Positions 11,658 through 23,490 of a stretch of 64,000 nt of DNA are shown piece after piece. Position 1 is the stretch's first letter. Each line of letters starts with the position of its first letter. Made by a program: the position numbers and the translations under genes. The stretch is from Stomorhina lunata (taxonomy: Eukaryota > Arthropoda > Insecta > Diptera > Rhiniidae), in NCBI GenBank assembly GCA_933228675.1, contig OW121741.1, positions 115,442,694 through 115,506,693 of the forward strand, given 5' to 3'. The notes under the pieces were generated by a model. That model worked only from the letters and a program-made list of their open reading frames with translations, searched no databases and was not told the DNA's origin.

Positions 11658-13163
11658 ATGATTTTTGTTCTAGAAAAATGCGATATACTTGCCCAAACAT
11701 TTGCTGCAAATCATACAATTTCAGCTAATCTAGGAAACGATGAGACAATATTCCTAGTTAATAACACTATTCAGTCTCTTAATACATCGAATATTAACGG
11801 GTCTAATAATACTTTAGTAACGTTTGCAGAGATTTCCGGTATAATTAATAAGCTTAAACCAAAAAAATCTCCAGGTTTAGATGGTATTAATAACAGGTGT
11901 TTAAAAGCTCTCCCTCAATCGGGAATTAAATATTTAACCTTTATAGTAAATGCTTGTTTAAAACTTTGCTACTTCCCTCGTGAGTTCAAGGAGTCCAAGG
12001 TTATTCCTATTAAAAAGCCAAACAAACCTCCTGACTGTCCTGGTTCATATCGACCAATTAGTCTTCTATCATCTATCAGTAAAATTCTTGAAAAAGTTAT
12101 TAAGAATAAACTAACTTCATTCATTGAAATTAACAATATATTACCTCCTTATCAATTTGGCTTTCGTAGCCAACATAACACGGTACAACCGCTAGTAAGA
12201 ATAAGAAATTTAGTAAACTCCAATTTTGTCAATCAAAAATCAACCGGAATGGTGCTTTTAGATGTTAAAGCCGCATTTGACTCTGTCTGGCATAATGGAT
12301 TAATTCATAAAATGGCTCAATTAAACTTTCCAATAAACCTTATCAAAATTATCCAATCCTTTCTTTCCCTTCGTAGTTTTAAAGTACACATCGGCTCGTA
12401 CTGCTCCACAAGTTTTAGTATACCAGCTGGTTGCCCACAGGGCTCATGCCTTTCGCCAATATTATATAATGTATATACACATGACGTCCCTCAGCTGGAA
12501 TACTGTACATTGTCTATATTTGCAGACGACACTGCAATCCTCTGCTCTGATATTCTTGCTGATGATATTATAACAAAATTACAAAGAGCGTTAGCGGAAT
12601 TGTCGAATTATTTTAATAAATGGAAAATCATGTTAAATAGCGACAAAACCCAGGCAATATATTTTACGAGAAAACGTAAAGCTTGTTTTATTCCCCAAGT
12701 TTGCGTTAACACAAATAACTATTCGATTCCTTGGGAACAAAAAGTTAAATATCTAGGTGTAGTACTGGATCAAAAAATGAAATTTAAAGATCACATACCA
12801 TATATTGTAAATAAGGTTAATGTACTAACTCGTATATTGTATTCTTTTATTAATCGAAATTCGAAATTAAGTATAGCAAACAAACAAATAATACTTAAGA
12901 CCATCTTTCATGCAGTCATGTTTTATGCAGCTCCTGTTTGGGCAAATAGTTCAAAATGTCACATTAAAAAACTTCAGATCTCTCAAAATAAATTACTTAA
13001 AATGATGTACAATCTACCTTGGTATTTTTCTACCAATAGACTACATGCACTAGCAAAAGTAGAATTAGTTGAGATCAAATTATTTAGACTTCTAGATAAT
13101 TTTAATCAGCGTTGTGTGAACTCTGAGTACGCTCATATTAATGGTTTATTACCAGCTTTTTAG
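11658..13163 (+). CDS. Reverse transcriptase part of jockey-like ORF2 (5'-truncated)
   Basis: Partial ORF2 of a jockey-clade LINE; the enzyme copies element RNA into DNA at a nicked chromosomal target. Of 501 open codons the first three or four lie in the target duplication, so the ATG is fortuitous. RT motifs run in order: KSPGLDGI (70-77), YRPISLL (131-137), QFGFR (166-170), LLDVKAAFDSVWH (200-212, catalytic Asp 202), GCPQGS (258-263), FADD (288-291, catalytic Asp pair) and KVKYLGVVLD (362-371). A thumb and C-terminal region follow and no RNase H domain is visible, as is usual for jockey elements. All three catalytic aspartates are intact and there is no internal stop. Without ORF1, endonuclease and a 5' promoter this copy should be immobile. 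Clade assignment is by motif resemblance only. Confidence 0.93.
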   Translation: MIFVLEKCDILAQTFAANHTISANLGNDETIFLVNNTIQSLNTSNINGSNNTLVTFAEISGIINKLKPKKSPGLDGINNRCLKALPQSGIKYLTFIVNACLKLCYFPREFKESKVIPIKKPNKPPDCPGSYRPISLLSSISKILEKVIKNKLTSFIEINNILPPYQFGFRSQHNTVQPLVRIRNLVNSNFVNQKSTGMVLLDVKAAFDSVWHNGLIHKMAQLNFPINLIKIIQSFLSLRSFKVHIGSYCSTSFSIPAGCPQGSCLSPILYNVYTHDVPQLEYCTLSIFADDTAILCSDILADDIITKLQRALAELSNYFNKWKIMLNSDKTQAIYFTRKRKACFIPQVCVNTNNYSIPWEQKVKYLGVVLDQKMKFKDHIPYIVNKVNVLTRILYSFINRNSKLSIANKQIILKTIFHAVMFYAAPVWANSSKCHIKKLQISQNKLLKMMYNLPWYFSTNRLHALAKVELVEIKLFRLLDNFNQRCVNSEYAHINGLLPAF

Positions 13164-13386
13164 GTAACTAGTTCGTAGAGTAAGTTTTACTAAAATAATT
13201 AAAAAAAATTCAAATAGGTTTTTGTAAATTTTTCCCTCCAACATTATTGTACACATGTAAATATAAAAATTTTATTAATTAAGATTAATTATTAAGAAGA
13301 AAAAGATAAAATCTTGAACTCTGTACATATATTATATAACTAACAAAACCGATGTAAATAATATTTTGTAAATAAATTGAATTGAA
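11669..13386 (+). mobile_element. 5'-truncated jockey-like non-LTR retrotransposon
   Basis: The 15-bp TTGAATGATTTTTGT lies at 11654-11668 and again at 13387-13401, a target-site duplication. The element keeps the 3' half of ORF2 (reverse transcriptase), a 3' UTR of about 220 bp and a short (TTGAA)n tail. ORF1 and the endonuclease domain are missing, the usual 5' truncation of target-primed insertion. The open frame and exact duplication suggest recent insertion. Confidence 0.92.
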
Positions 13387-14090
13387 TTGAATGATTTTTG
13401 TAAAAAAATTTAATACCGAACATTTTTTTAACAAACGATTTTATATTGAAAATTTCTATTAAAAATTGTCGTTCAAAAATTTTTTAGCCTTAAATTTTCT
13501 GTAAAAAATTGTATATGCAAAATTTTTATATAAACAGTTTTCTATGAAAGCTTTTATGTGGAAAATTTTCTATGATAAATTTTATGTGGAAAATTTTCTT
13601 TTAGAAATTTCATGTGGAAAATTTTCTTGAAAAATTTTGTACTCAAAAACTTTTTATGAAAAATCTTATTTATATAATTTTATATATACATTTTTTATAA
13701 GAAGTTTAAAATCGATCATTTTTAATGAATTACTTTATATCGAAAATTGTCTTTAAAAATTAAATAGAAACTATTTTTTATGCTAAATTTTATATTAAAA
13801 ATTTTTCCATAAATAATTTTATATCAAAAATTTTCGATGAAAAATTTTAAATCGAAAATATTCTTTACACAATATTTTATATCGATAATTTTCTATAAAC
13901 TATTTCACATCTAACGTTTGAAAAAAATAGTACCAAAAAAATTTCTATGAACAATTTTGTACCGAAAATTTCATATTGAAAACTTTAGAATTTTCATAGA
14001 CATTTTCTATAAAGTTTTAATAGAAACAATGAAAACATTTTAATATATGAAAAATTGTATATCGAAAATTATTTATGAAAAATGATATAT

Positions 14091-15407
14091 GGGCAAATCC
14101 GATAATAATTAAACCAAGGACAACATTTTCAAACTGTCAAAATCGCGTATTTGTGTTTATGGAAAAATTTACCATATATTGATCCTTTAGGATATATAAT
14201 GGATACAATTTTTGATTAATCTCTTCGTGAATGTCAGGTCTCTATGTTTATCCTACTCGAATTTTTATACATTTTTTAAACTAAAAGGTTTTATAAAAGT
14301 TCATTAAAATCGCAAAAACATCCATTTAGTTATCAAGTTTTAGTAGGAGCTCAAAATCTGCTTAATTTTATACAATGAGATGTAAAAAAACCCATTAAAA
14401 GTAATTGGAGTGATATAAATAACGTCAAGTAAAAAAGTTCTCACAATGTGTAGCGTCCGTCATAGAAATATAACCTTTTTTGATTTGACTAGTGCAATTT
14501 TTCTTTTTTCTCCAATTGAACTTGGTTTGTAAAGATAACTTATAGTATGCTTTAAATTAGGCTAAAAATATATAGATGTTTATATAGCATTTAAAAGAAT
14601 AATATGTAAAGGAAAGTGTGTAGCGTCCGCCACAGTATATATTTTTTACAAAATGATATTTATTAAATACAATATTTACGAACATATGCCTATCTTATTC
14701 ATAAAGCAATAACACTGCCTATATTCACAGATTAAATTTAGGATATTGGGTGTTAAAGAAAGAAATATACATTGGGCAAATTTGATGCTTTTGAAACTTG
14801 ATTTTTTTTTGGATTTTTGGGACACTCTAACAACTAGCCGCAGCATTCTTTCGACGAAAAATAAGATGTAAAAAGTGAAAAACTTTAAATGAACGTATGT
14901 ATGTAGCCGTTTTGTGAAATATTAAATTGTGCCCAAAAATCGTATTTTAACCGCGAACACGAAAAGCAAGGAGATGAAATTCGGGAACAAATAAAACAAT
15001 TATTTTAACGAATCCTTAAAAATTTATTATTTTAACGAATCCGTAAAAAAATATGAAATAGTCATTTTTTCCTAATAAAAAAAGTAAAAACTGAAACGTC
15101 CGTAACGTAGCGTCCGCAACAGTTAATTTATGAATTTTTGGTGATACTGGAAACTTTAAAACATTCTATAAAAGCTGTGTTGTTATCCTCTGATTTGCCT
15201 CTATCTTCAATGTATTTAGAATTTTTGTATTGCTATGACCGTTTTGATGAAAATTGCAGAAAGACGTGTTGAAAAAAAGTCACTTCCATTTTTTGTAGCG
15301 TTCGTCGCAGCAAAGCAAGTATGTAAATTAACAAATGCCATTCGAGAGCACAATTGATGGCTTAATATTCTCCGAAATCTGTGTAAAGATGTCTCGTGTA
15401 AACGACT
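14091..15407. other. Noncoding DNA with a dispersed GTAGCGTCCG motif
   Basis: No gene is supported. GTAGCGTCCGTCATAG (14450), GTAGCGTCCGCCACAG (14620), GTAGCGTCCGCAACAG (15107) and GTAGCGTTCGTCGCAG (15295) recur in the same orientation, more GC-rich than the rest. They may be spaced remnants of one repeat. Confidence 0.55.
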
Positions 15408-15411
15408 ATAC

Positions 15412-15458
<47 letters not shown>

Positions 15459-15460
15459 CC

Positions 15461-15526
<66 letters not shown>

Positions 15527-15562
15527 CTGTTTGTCTGTCCGTCCGTCTGTCCGTTTGTCTGT
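15408..15562. repeat. (GTCT)n/(GTCC)n tetranucleotide microsatellite
   Basis: About 150 bp of CTGT units with interspersed CCGT variants. Long open frames on both strands here are artefacts of the 4-bp period. The tract is the expanded (GTCY)n core of the surrounding element. Confidence 0.95.
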
Positions 15563-16452
15563 TGTCGGCACGATAAAACCTTAACGAAAGGATATAGGTC
15601 ACTGAAATTTCGGACAAATATTTTTCATTTCTTTTAAAATTTTGGTATTGAAATCGGGCAAAATAGGTTCACATTTGACCGTAGCTCCCGTATAACCTCC
15701 TTTAGGCTAATCGCTTATTTGCTAATAAATGACAAACTAAAACAGCTATGATGACAAAATTTGGTATCTAGAAGTTTTTCATAAGTACTAGGCAGCATAC
15801 AAAATTTCATCATCGGTTCACATTTAGCCATAGCTCCCATACAAAAAACTTACGGAAACAGCCTAAATTTCACCTAAAATACACTTAAATACCAATAAAT
15901 GATAAACTATAATATCTTTGGCTACTATTTAGGCCACAATTTAGCACAAGGAAGTCTTACGTGAATACCAAACTAACGGAAACACAAAAATACAAAAAGA
16001 AAAGGGGGCTTATGTCCGTCTGTCCGCCAGATAATAGCGCGATAGCTCCTTTACTACAAGAGCTACAAAAACAAAATTGTCCAAAGTATTTCTGATATGT
16101 AACATAAGTTGTGTACTGAAAATGGGCGAAATCGGTTCACATTTAGTTAGAGCTCCCATATAACCCCGCCCCAGGAAACACATGAATGCTGATAAATTGA
16201 ATACAATTGTAATAGCTATGACTACTAAATTTAGAATAGAGAAGTTTTATGCAACTATTGATCAGTATATCAAATTTTATAGGAATCGGTCCATATTTAA
16301 CTATAGCTTTCATATAAAAAACACTCCCGGATACCAAAAAAATGTAGCAAAGGCAATGTACAAAACTATGATAGCTAAATTTTGCAAAAACAGCCTAAAT
16401 ACCATCCAATGTGTAAGTAAAGTTTTGTTACAATCGGTCAACATTTGGCTAT

Positions 16453-16456
16453 AATT

Positions 16457-16545
<89 letters not shown>

Positions 16546-16556
16546 TTTATATATAT

Positions 16557-16605
<49 letters not shown>

Positions 16606-16634
16606 ATATGTCAGATATATATATATATATATGT

Positions 16635-16715
<81 letters not shown>

Positions 16716-16747
16716 GAGGATGTTGTAGATCATCCTCTTTTTATATA
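16453..16747. repeat. Long (TA)n tract ending in a 17-bp stem hairpin
   Basis: About 255 bp of nearly pure TA lie at 16453-16710. They run into an inverted repeat: TATATAAAAAGAGGATG (16706-16722) and its complement CATCCTCTTTTTATATA (16731-16747), with an 8-base loop. The TA tract corresponds to the (TA)n core of the element; the hairpin is not explained by it. Confidence 0.9.
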
Positions 16748-17179
16748 TACAATCAAAAAAATTCGGAGGCACAAGCAGCATATTAAAATTGCGCAAATGT
16801 CCATACGGTATTAGGAACTCCTAAACAAAATATATGGACCTGTCGTATTACTATCAACATATTTATCCTAACTAAAAATTAAGCTAAACGAAAAGAATTT
16901 AACAGACTATTAACTAAACTACACCAGGTGTGTGCAAAGTAAATACTAGGAAAACCACTTACATACTATTAACTGTTGAACTATAAAGCTCCTGCAACCG
17001 AATTTGTTCCAAATATTTTACTAAAAATACCAATTAGCATAACAACTTTTTTCGAATTTGGTCCACATTTTGAATTAGCTGCACCCTCGTAGATATATGA
17101 GAGATATTTCTAAATTTAATACAACTTGGTGGTGGGTATACAAGATTCGGCACAGCGGAATATAACACCCTTACTTGTT

Positions 17180-18008
17180 ATACTAGCTATTAAAAAATTT
17201 ACAAATAAAACTATCAACTGTGTCACCTGCAATTTACCGGTGATAATTGTAAAATTTCTTTGCACAGTCATATTTAACCCTTTCAGTTTCTCTTCTGCAA
17301 TATTTGTAAAAATGATGCCGTAACACCAACAGGTGGCATTTCAATGTTTCAACTGCACTGCGGTATGCCACAACAAACATTTATTAAAGATGCACAATGT
17401 GTTCTAGGTAACTATGAATCCCTCTTAGCTTTTAAGCACCAGAAGAACTAAAAATCGTAACAACAAAGAGTCATATTGTTTTGCTAAGTAGAGAAAGTGA
17501 AGCGACACTTCAAGAAACCCAATTCGAAAAATATATATGAAAAATTTTAAAATAAAATCTACTCATTCCCTTTGAGAACAATTAGCACTGCGCTGTTATA
17601 TAAATTAAGGAAAAGTGTCATTTGTGTCACGACCTAAAACTGCATGAATTTTAATAATTTAGTAATTTAAAGAAAATCAGTTGGGGGTATTTTTTGTTTT
17701 TGAAATGAAATTATGCGAAAACAAGAAACAAATAACTTGTACTAATTACATAATTAATTAGTTTGTTGAACTATATAATAAAATGTGTACGAAAGTAATA
17801 TTGTATTATAATGGTATGTTTAAATTAATGTAAATATACAATTAAAATGACAGTAAAATAATAATTAATATATAATGTCATATGCGAATTTGTAAGGCTA
17901 TAAGTTAATTAATTTGAATTATTTAACACTTTTGTTGGGGGTTAAATTGGGCAATAAATGGCTTTTTGTCATTTTATATAAATTGTTAAATAGTAAATTT
18001 CAAAATTA
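17180..18008. other. AT-rich noncoding DNA
   Basis: No gene or recognisable repeat. Confidence 0.5.
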
Positions 18009-19333
18009 ACAGCCTGTTTTTGAAACTAAAATTTTTTCAAATCGTACGTCAACTTACGAAAAAATTGAACTTTTGGTTTTTGAAATTTTTTTTTGAGTGA
18101 AACGAGAAAAAGCTTTTCAAATTTTGGTTCGTAAATGAAATGTATAGACGAAAGTAAATGTCAAATCAGGCAATCAAAAAATTATAATCGCCTGGGAAAC
18201 AAAAAAAAGCGGTTATTTATTTTTTTTTTTGTTTAGGACCTGAACACAATACAATGCATTGTGTTGAAACTAGGAAAAGGTTGTGGGAGGGGGAATAGGT
18301 AATGCTTCTGGACATTTGATTTAAACTATAGTGCAACTGGTTGGAAAAACTTCTGCGGGAAGCAAATTCTACATACGAACTGTACGGCTATCGTATCGTC
18401 TATCTGTAGAGTATCGTCTGTCTACTGGTCAATCGACTACGAAAGGATGAGCTCTAACAGATAGACGTGTATTGTTTAAGAAAGTTCATGTATCGAGAAC
18501 TTTCTTACACAAGAGCACATTAGAGCACATTCCTATAGAACAATAGAGTTGGATAACCTACTGTTACCGATGAGCACTTTTGCTCTCTCCTGTACTCGGT
18601 CAAGAACTTCCAAAACAAACTTTGAAGCACCGGACCATACATGAGAGTTTTATTTCACCGTTACGGAATAGGGTCTATGTAAAAGTGCAAGAGAGGGCGA
18701 CAGTGCTCATTGATCCAACTCGATTGAACCACTGGAGTGTCTTACTTTTCTATCGTTTTTACTTTGGCCTAACGAAATTTGGGAACTCGTTCCCAAACTC
18801 AAATCTTCTTACGCAGAAGATTTCAGAATAGGGTCTTTGTAAGAGCTACTAGACCGAGTGTAGGAAAGAGTGAACGTGTTCGTCGGTATGCAACTCTATT
18901 CGGCCACTGGAGTGTAATAATGTTCTATCGTTTCTAGTTACTTTGGAATCCGGTCTATCGAAATCAGTGAACTTGTTCCTAAAACCCGAACTTTTTTACC
19001 TAATACTTATCTTTCTCATACCCAGAACATCATTGAAAAAAAATTTTTAATTTAATTTTGGAAAAAAAATTTTAAATTTTTTTATTTTTTGTTTTTATTT
19101 ATTTTTGATTTTATTTAGTTTTAGGGTTAACATCATTTTACAAAAGTCTTAAATTTTACAAGAAAAGCTTTCAGAAAAGTAATAAAATGTGTCATGGCAA
19201 TACTATTATTTGATATTTCATTACGAAGCTTTTACTTCCAAACGAAAAAAGAAAATGAACTCAATTTAGAGCTTAATCGTTAGGCTAGTATTCGATTGCC
19301 TTCTAACGCATGACAGTTTTGTGAACAGGCTGT
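18009..19333. mobile_element. Putative TIR element with ACAGCCTGTT ends
   Basis: The left end ACAGCCTGTTTTTGAAAC and, in complement, the right end ACAGCCTGTTCACAAAAC form imperfect terminal repeats. Further in, both arms share AAAAGCTT... and TTCGTAA(A)TGAAAT. No target duplication is evident. The interior (about 18360-19000) is more GC-rich and holds its own direct and inverted repeats. No transposase is visible, and the superfamily is unknown. Confidence 0.5.
18360..19000. repeat. Compound direct and inverted repeat inside the TIR element
   Basis: Two segments starting GAATAGGGTCTATGTAA (18667) and GAATAGGGTCTTTGTAA (18826) are about 160-bp direct repeats sharing CCACTGGAGTGT, TTCTATCGTTT and TTTGGAA/GGCCTAACG parts. 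An earlier block (18541-18602, AATAGAGTTGGATAACC to CTGTACTCGGTC) is the inverse of 18852-18902. A small hairpin TAAGAAAGTTC / GAACTTTCTTA lies at 18477-18507. Confidence 0.65.
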
Positions 19334-19375
19334 AAATCTGTTAAAGTAAATAAATGTAAATTTATTTATTCAATC

Positions 19376-21840
19376 GCATTAAGTTTTCGGTAAAAAATTT
19401 TTCTGTAGAAAAATTTTCGCTAAAAAAATTTTTCTATAGAAAAAAAATTTTTCTGTAGAAAAATTTTCGTTAAAAAAATTTTTCTGTAGAAAAATTTTCG
19501 TTAAAAAAATTTTTCTGTAGAAAAATTTGAGTTAAAAAAAAATTTTCTATAGAAAAATTTGAGTTAAAAAAAAATTTTCTATAGAAAAATTTGAGTTAAA
19601 AGAATTTTTGTATAGAAAAATTTGAGTTAAGAAAATTTTTCTATAGAAAAATTTGAGTTAAGAAAATTTTTCTATAGAAAAATTTGAGTTAAAAAAATTT
19701 TTCTATAGAAAAATTTGAGTTAAAAAAATTTTTCGATAGAAAAATTTTTGTTAAAAAAATTTTTCTATAGAAGAATTTTCGTTAAAAAGATTTGTCCATA
19801 GAAAAATTGAGTTAAAAAAATTTTTCTATAGAAAAATTTGAATTAAAAAAAAATTTTTCTGTAGAAAAATTTTCGTTAAAAAAAATTTTCTGTAGAAAAA
19901 TTTTCGCTAAAAAAATTTCTCTATAGAAAAATTTTTGTTAAAAAATAGAAAAATTTGAGTTAAAAAAATTTTTCTATAGAAAAATTTGAGTTAAAAAAGT
20001 TGTTCGATAGAAAAATTTGAGTTAAGAAAATTTTTCTATAGAAAAATTTGAGTTAAAAAAATTTTTCTAAAGAAAAATTTGAGTTAAAAGAATTTTTTTA
20101 TAGAAAAATTTGAGTTAAGAAAATTTTTCTATAGAAAAATTTGAGTTAAGAAAATTTTTCTATAGAAAAATTTGAGTTAAGAAAATTTTTCTATAGAAAA
20201 ATTTGAGTTAAGAAAATTTTTCTATAGAAAAATTTGAGTTAAAAAAATTTTTCTATAGAAAAATTTGAGTTAAAAAAATTTTTCCATAGAAAAATTTTTG
20301 TTAAAAAAATTTTTCTATAGAAGAATTTTCATTAAAAACATTTGTCCATAGAAAAGTTTGAGTTAAAAAAATTTTTTTATAGAAAAATTTGAATTAAAAA
20401 AAAAATTTTCTGTCGAAAAATTTTCGTTAAAAAAATTTTTCTGTAGAAAAATTTTCGCTAAAAAAATAGAAAAATTTGAGTTAAAAAAATTTTTCTATAG
20501 AAAAATTTGAGTTAAAAAAATTTTTCTATAGAAAAATTTGAGTTAAAAAAGTTGTTCGATAGAAAAATTTGAGTTAAGAAAATTTTTCTATAGAAAAATT
20601 TGAGTTAAAAAATTTTTCTATAGAAAAATTTGTGTTAAAAAAATTTTTCTATACAAAAATTTAAGTTAAAGAAATTTTTCTATAGAAAAAATTTCGTTAA
20701 GAAAAATTTTCTATAGAAAATTTTCGTTGAAAAAATTATAGAAGAATTTTCGTTAAAAAGATTTTTCTATAGAAAAATTTGAGTTAAAAAAATTTTTCTA
20801 TAGAAAAATTTGAGTTAAAAAAAAATTTTCTATAGAAAAATTTTCGTTAAAAAAATTTTTCTACAGAAAAATTTTCGTTAAAAAAATTTTTATATAGAAA
20901 AATTTGAGTTAAAAAAATTTTTCTATAGAAAAATTTTCGTTAAAAAAAATTTTCTGTAGAAAAATTTTCGTTAAAAAAATTTTTCTGTAGAAAAATTTTC
21001 GTTAAAAAAATTTTTCTGTAGAAAAATTTTGGCTAAAAAAATTTCTCTATAGAAAAATTTTTGTTAAAAAATAGAAAAATTTCAGTTAAAAAAATTTTTC
21101 TATAGAAAAATTTGAGTTAAAAAAATTTTTCTATAGAAAAATTTGAGTTAAAAAAATTTTTCTATAGAAAAATTTGAGTTAAAAAAGTTGTTCGATAGAA
21201 AAATTTGAGTTAAGAAAATTTTTCTATAGAAAAATTTGAGTTAAAAAAATTTTTCTATAGAAAAATTTGTGTTAAAAAAATTTTTCTACACAAAAATTTA
21301 AGTTAAAGAAATTTTTCTATAGAAAAATTTGAGTTAAAAAAATTTTTCTATAGAAAAATTTGAGTTAAAAAAGTTTTTCGATAGAAAAATTTGAGTTAAA
21401 AAAGTTTTTCGATAGAAAAATTTGAGTTAAGAAAATTTTTCTATAGAAAAATTTGAGTTAAAAAAAAATTTTCTATAGAAAAATTTGTGTTAAAAAAAGT
21501 TTTCTATTCAAAAATTAAAGTTAAAGAAATTTTTCTATAGAAAAATTTGAGTTAAAAAATTTGTTCTATAGAAAAATTTGAGTTAAAAAATTTTTTTTAT
21601 AGAAAAATTTGAGTTAAGAAAATTTTTCTCTAGAAAAATTTGAGTTGAAAAATTTTTCTATAGAAAAATTTGAGTTAAAAAATTTTTCTATAGAAAAATT
21701 TGAGTTAGAAAAATTTTTCTGTTAAAAAATTTGAGTTAAAAAATTTTTCTACAGAAAAATTTGAGTTAGAAAAATTTTTCTGTAGAAAAATTTAAGTAAA
21801 AAAAATTTCTATAGAAAAATTTGAGTTAAAAAAATTTTTT
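19376..21840. repeat. 31-bp AT satellite with a palindrome in every unit
   Basis: About 2.5 kb (roughly 80 units) of a 31-bp repeat: TTTTTCTATAGAAAAATTT then GAGTTAAAAAAA, with TTTTCGTTAAAAAAA variants. AAATTTTTCTATAGAAAAAT followed by TT is a perfect 22-bp palindrome and recurs in most units. GAGTT- and CGTT-type units alternate in blocks, a sign of higher-order duplication. No frame codes for anything sensible. Confidence 0.93.
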
Positions 21841-23490
21841 CCGGCTTAAAAAAGTTCGAGTTTCGGGAACGAATTTTTTATGAATAATTTAGGCGATTCA
21901 AAATTAATGAATGAACCGAAAAAATCGATATTTTAAATTTACAAGCGGGCTTATGTATACATAGTTTTCCTCCTCATTACAAAGTTTCTTAAGTTTTTTT
22001 CATACTTAATATTTTCTATTATACATTATTATATTTTTTGTACATTCTGTCTAAATGTCTTAATTAATTAGAGATTTACGATAACAAAACATAAATAAGG
22101 ACAATCTCTTTACTTATGGTACACCTAGACAACAATCCCTAACACCTCAATATGCATAAATATAAAGTGTGTAGAGAAAAACCAAAAGATTTATATCACT
22201 TCAAACGTTTTGTCACGTACACATGACCGGAGTCACAAGACATATACATACATATATTTCCAATTACTTATCCTTTGAAATTGATAAGGACTTAGAAGCA
22301 GACATACACAGAAACATTAAGTAATGCATCACACATTGTTTGAGTTTTATTTAGAGAAAATCTCCAGTCTCGTCTGTCACATTCGGTTTCATTTTCCAAT
22401 ATTCTTAATTAGTCTTCTTGGTTTGGTTAGTTTGGGAAGAAAGAATATCATATACTCGTAAGTATGAAGATGATGTTAGATAAATGACAATGTCAATGGC
22501 GTCACTTAAGTTTAGTTAAAGTTAAGTTAATTTTTATGGTAAATTAGATATGCATGTAGAATATTTAATTATTAAAGGATTGAAGGTATAAAATATTTAT
22601 TTAAGTAATAATTTGATATTTAAAGTTGGTTTGTATTCATTTTCAAAAATATCACTCTGAAATGAATGAATGAAAATCTTTATGGACTAATATGTTTGGT
22701 TAGGGCAACGCTCTATGGTATTTCTGCCGTAAAAGAGCCATTTTTTGGCTAAGGTTCTAAAGAGAAGAGTCTACATATTAAGAATCAGTAATTGGATTCC
22801 AGAAACAATTATATTATATGTTATGAAAAAGGTATTGAAATGTGTTTAATGTTCTAAAACGAAAGATTTTTCATCAAACTTAGTAGCTCATGTATAGAAT
22901 ATAGTTTCACAGCTTTAATCTGGTATCGATTTAATTAAGATACAGAAATTTGGTTTTGGTATGCAGAAGAAAATAACTTAATCTCGTGTATAGTTTAGAA
23001 GTTATCAGAAAATCAAAAAGGCTCTACAAAATATAGTCTATTCGTTTTTCTTTGGATAAAAACTAAGTTGGATCGGTTTTGCTAGGTGCTGCCACCATAA
23101 CAACGTGAAAGACAAAAGTCTTTTCTTAAGATGTAGGGGAAAAATATCACGGATCTTAGAACAAAGTTCAAAATTTTCTGAAAAAAGTCACACATGATTT
23201 CGGGACTGAATTCTGATAATTGTTTATGAAAGTAGGCCCAAAAAGAAGAACTTTTACATCATTCATTTGGATTATGGTACATCAATTTAAAATTAATTTG
23301 GAATTTGTAACTATCGTATAAGGGAATTTGTCAGTTTTGGGCTTACATTACGTATAATTGATATTTGGTTAACATTATATATTAAGTATACGCAACCAAC
23401 CTTTCTTAAACAAAATATTTTGTTTTAGAAAAAGTGTTGCAGTCGTTTAGGCTTAACTTTTTAATCAAATTTTATTTAAGTGTAAGTCTA
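21841..23490. other. Noncoding DNA
   Basis: Unique-looking sequence with no supported gene; composition is less extreme than in the flanking arrays. Confidence 0.5.

Larger units (their letters stand above)
11520..14090. repeat. AT array split by the LINE insertion
   Basis: Degenerate TTTTATATGTGGAAAATTTTCTATGAAA-type repeats occupy about 11520-11653 and 13402-14090. They resemble the 7.2-10.1 kb array. The two halves were continuous before the retrotransposon inserted, as the target-site duplication shows. Confidence 0.7.
15408..17179 (+). mobile_element. Type-2 Helentron-like (DINE/mini-me-like) element
   Basis: Non-autonomous element carrying a (GTCT)n microsatellite at its 5' side, several repeats of the motif CGGTTCACATTTAGCCATAG followed by CTCCCATA, and a long (TA)n tract. 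It ends GGTGGGTATACAAGATTCGG, a short hairpin-like CGGCACAGCGGAATATA, then CCCTTACTTGTT. Related copies lie at 28978-31596 (minus), 52198-54335 (minus) and 55438-57173 (plus). Paired (GTCY)n and (TA)n tracts and this end are typical of dipteran DINE-1/mini-me elements. No protein is encoded. The 5' terminus seen in the minus copies (TATACCCACCATC) is not clear here. Confidence 0.75.

Noticed and set aside
15216..15637. Open frames of 133, 100 and 69 codons on both strands
   Set aside because: They are made of Thr-Asp-Arg-Gln or Cys-Leu-Ser-Val repeats from the (GTCT)n microsatellite, not a protein.
16611..16796. 61-codon Tyr-Ile repeat frame
   Set aside because: Produced by the (TA)n tract.
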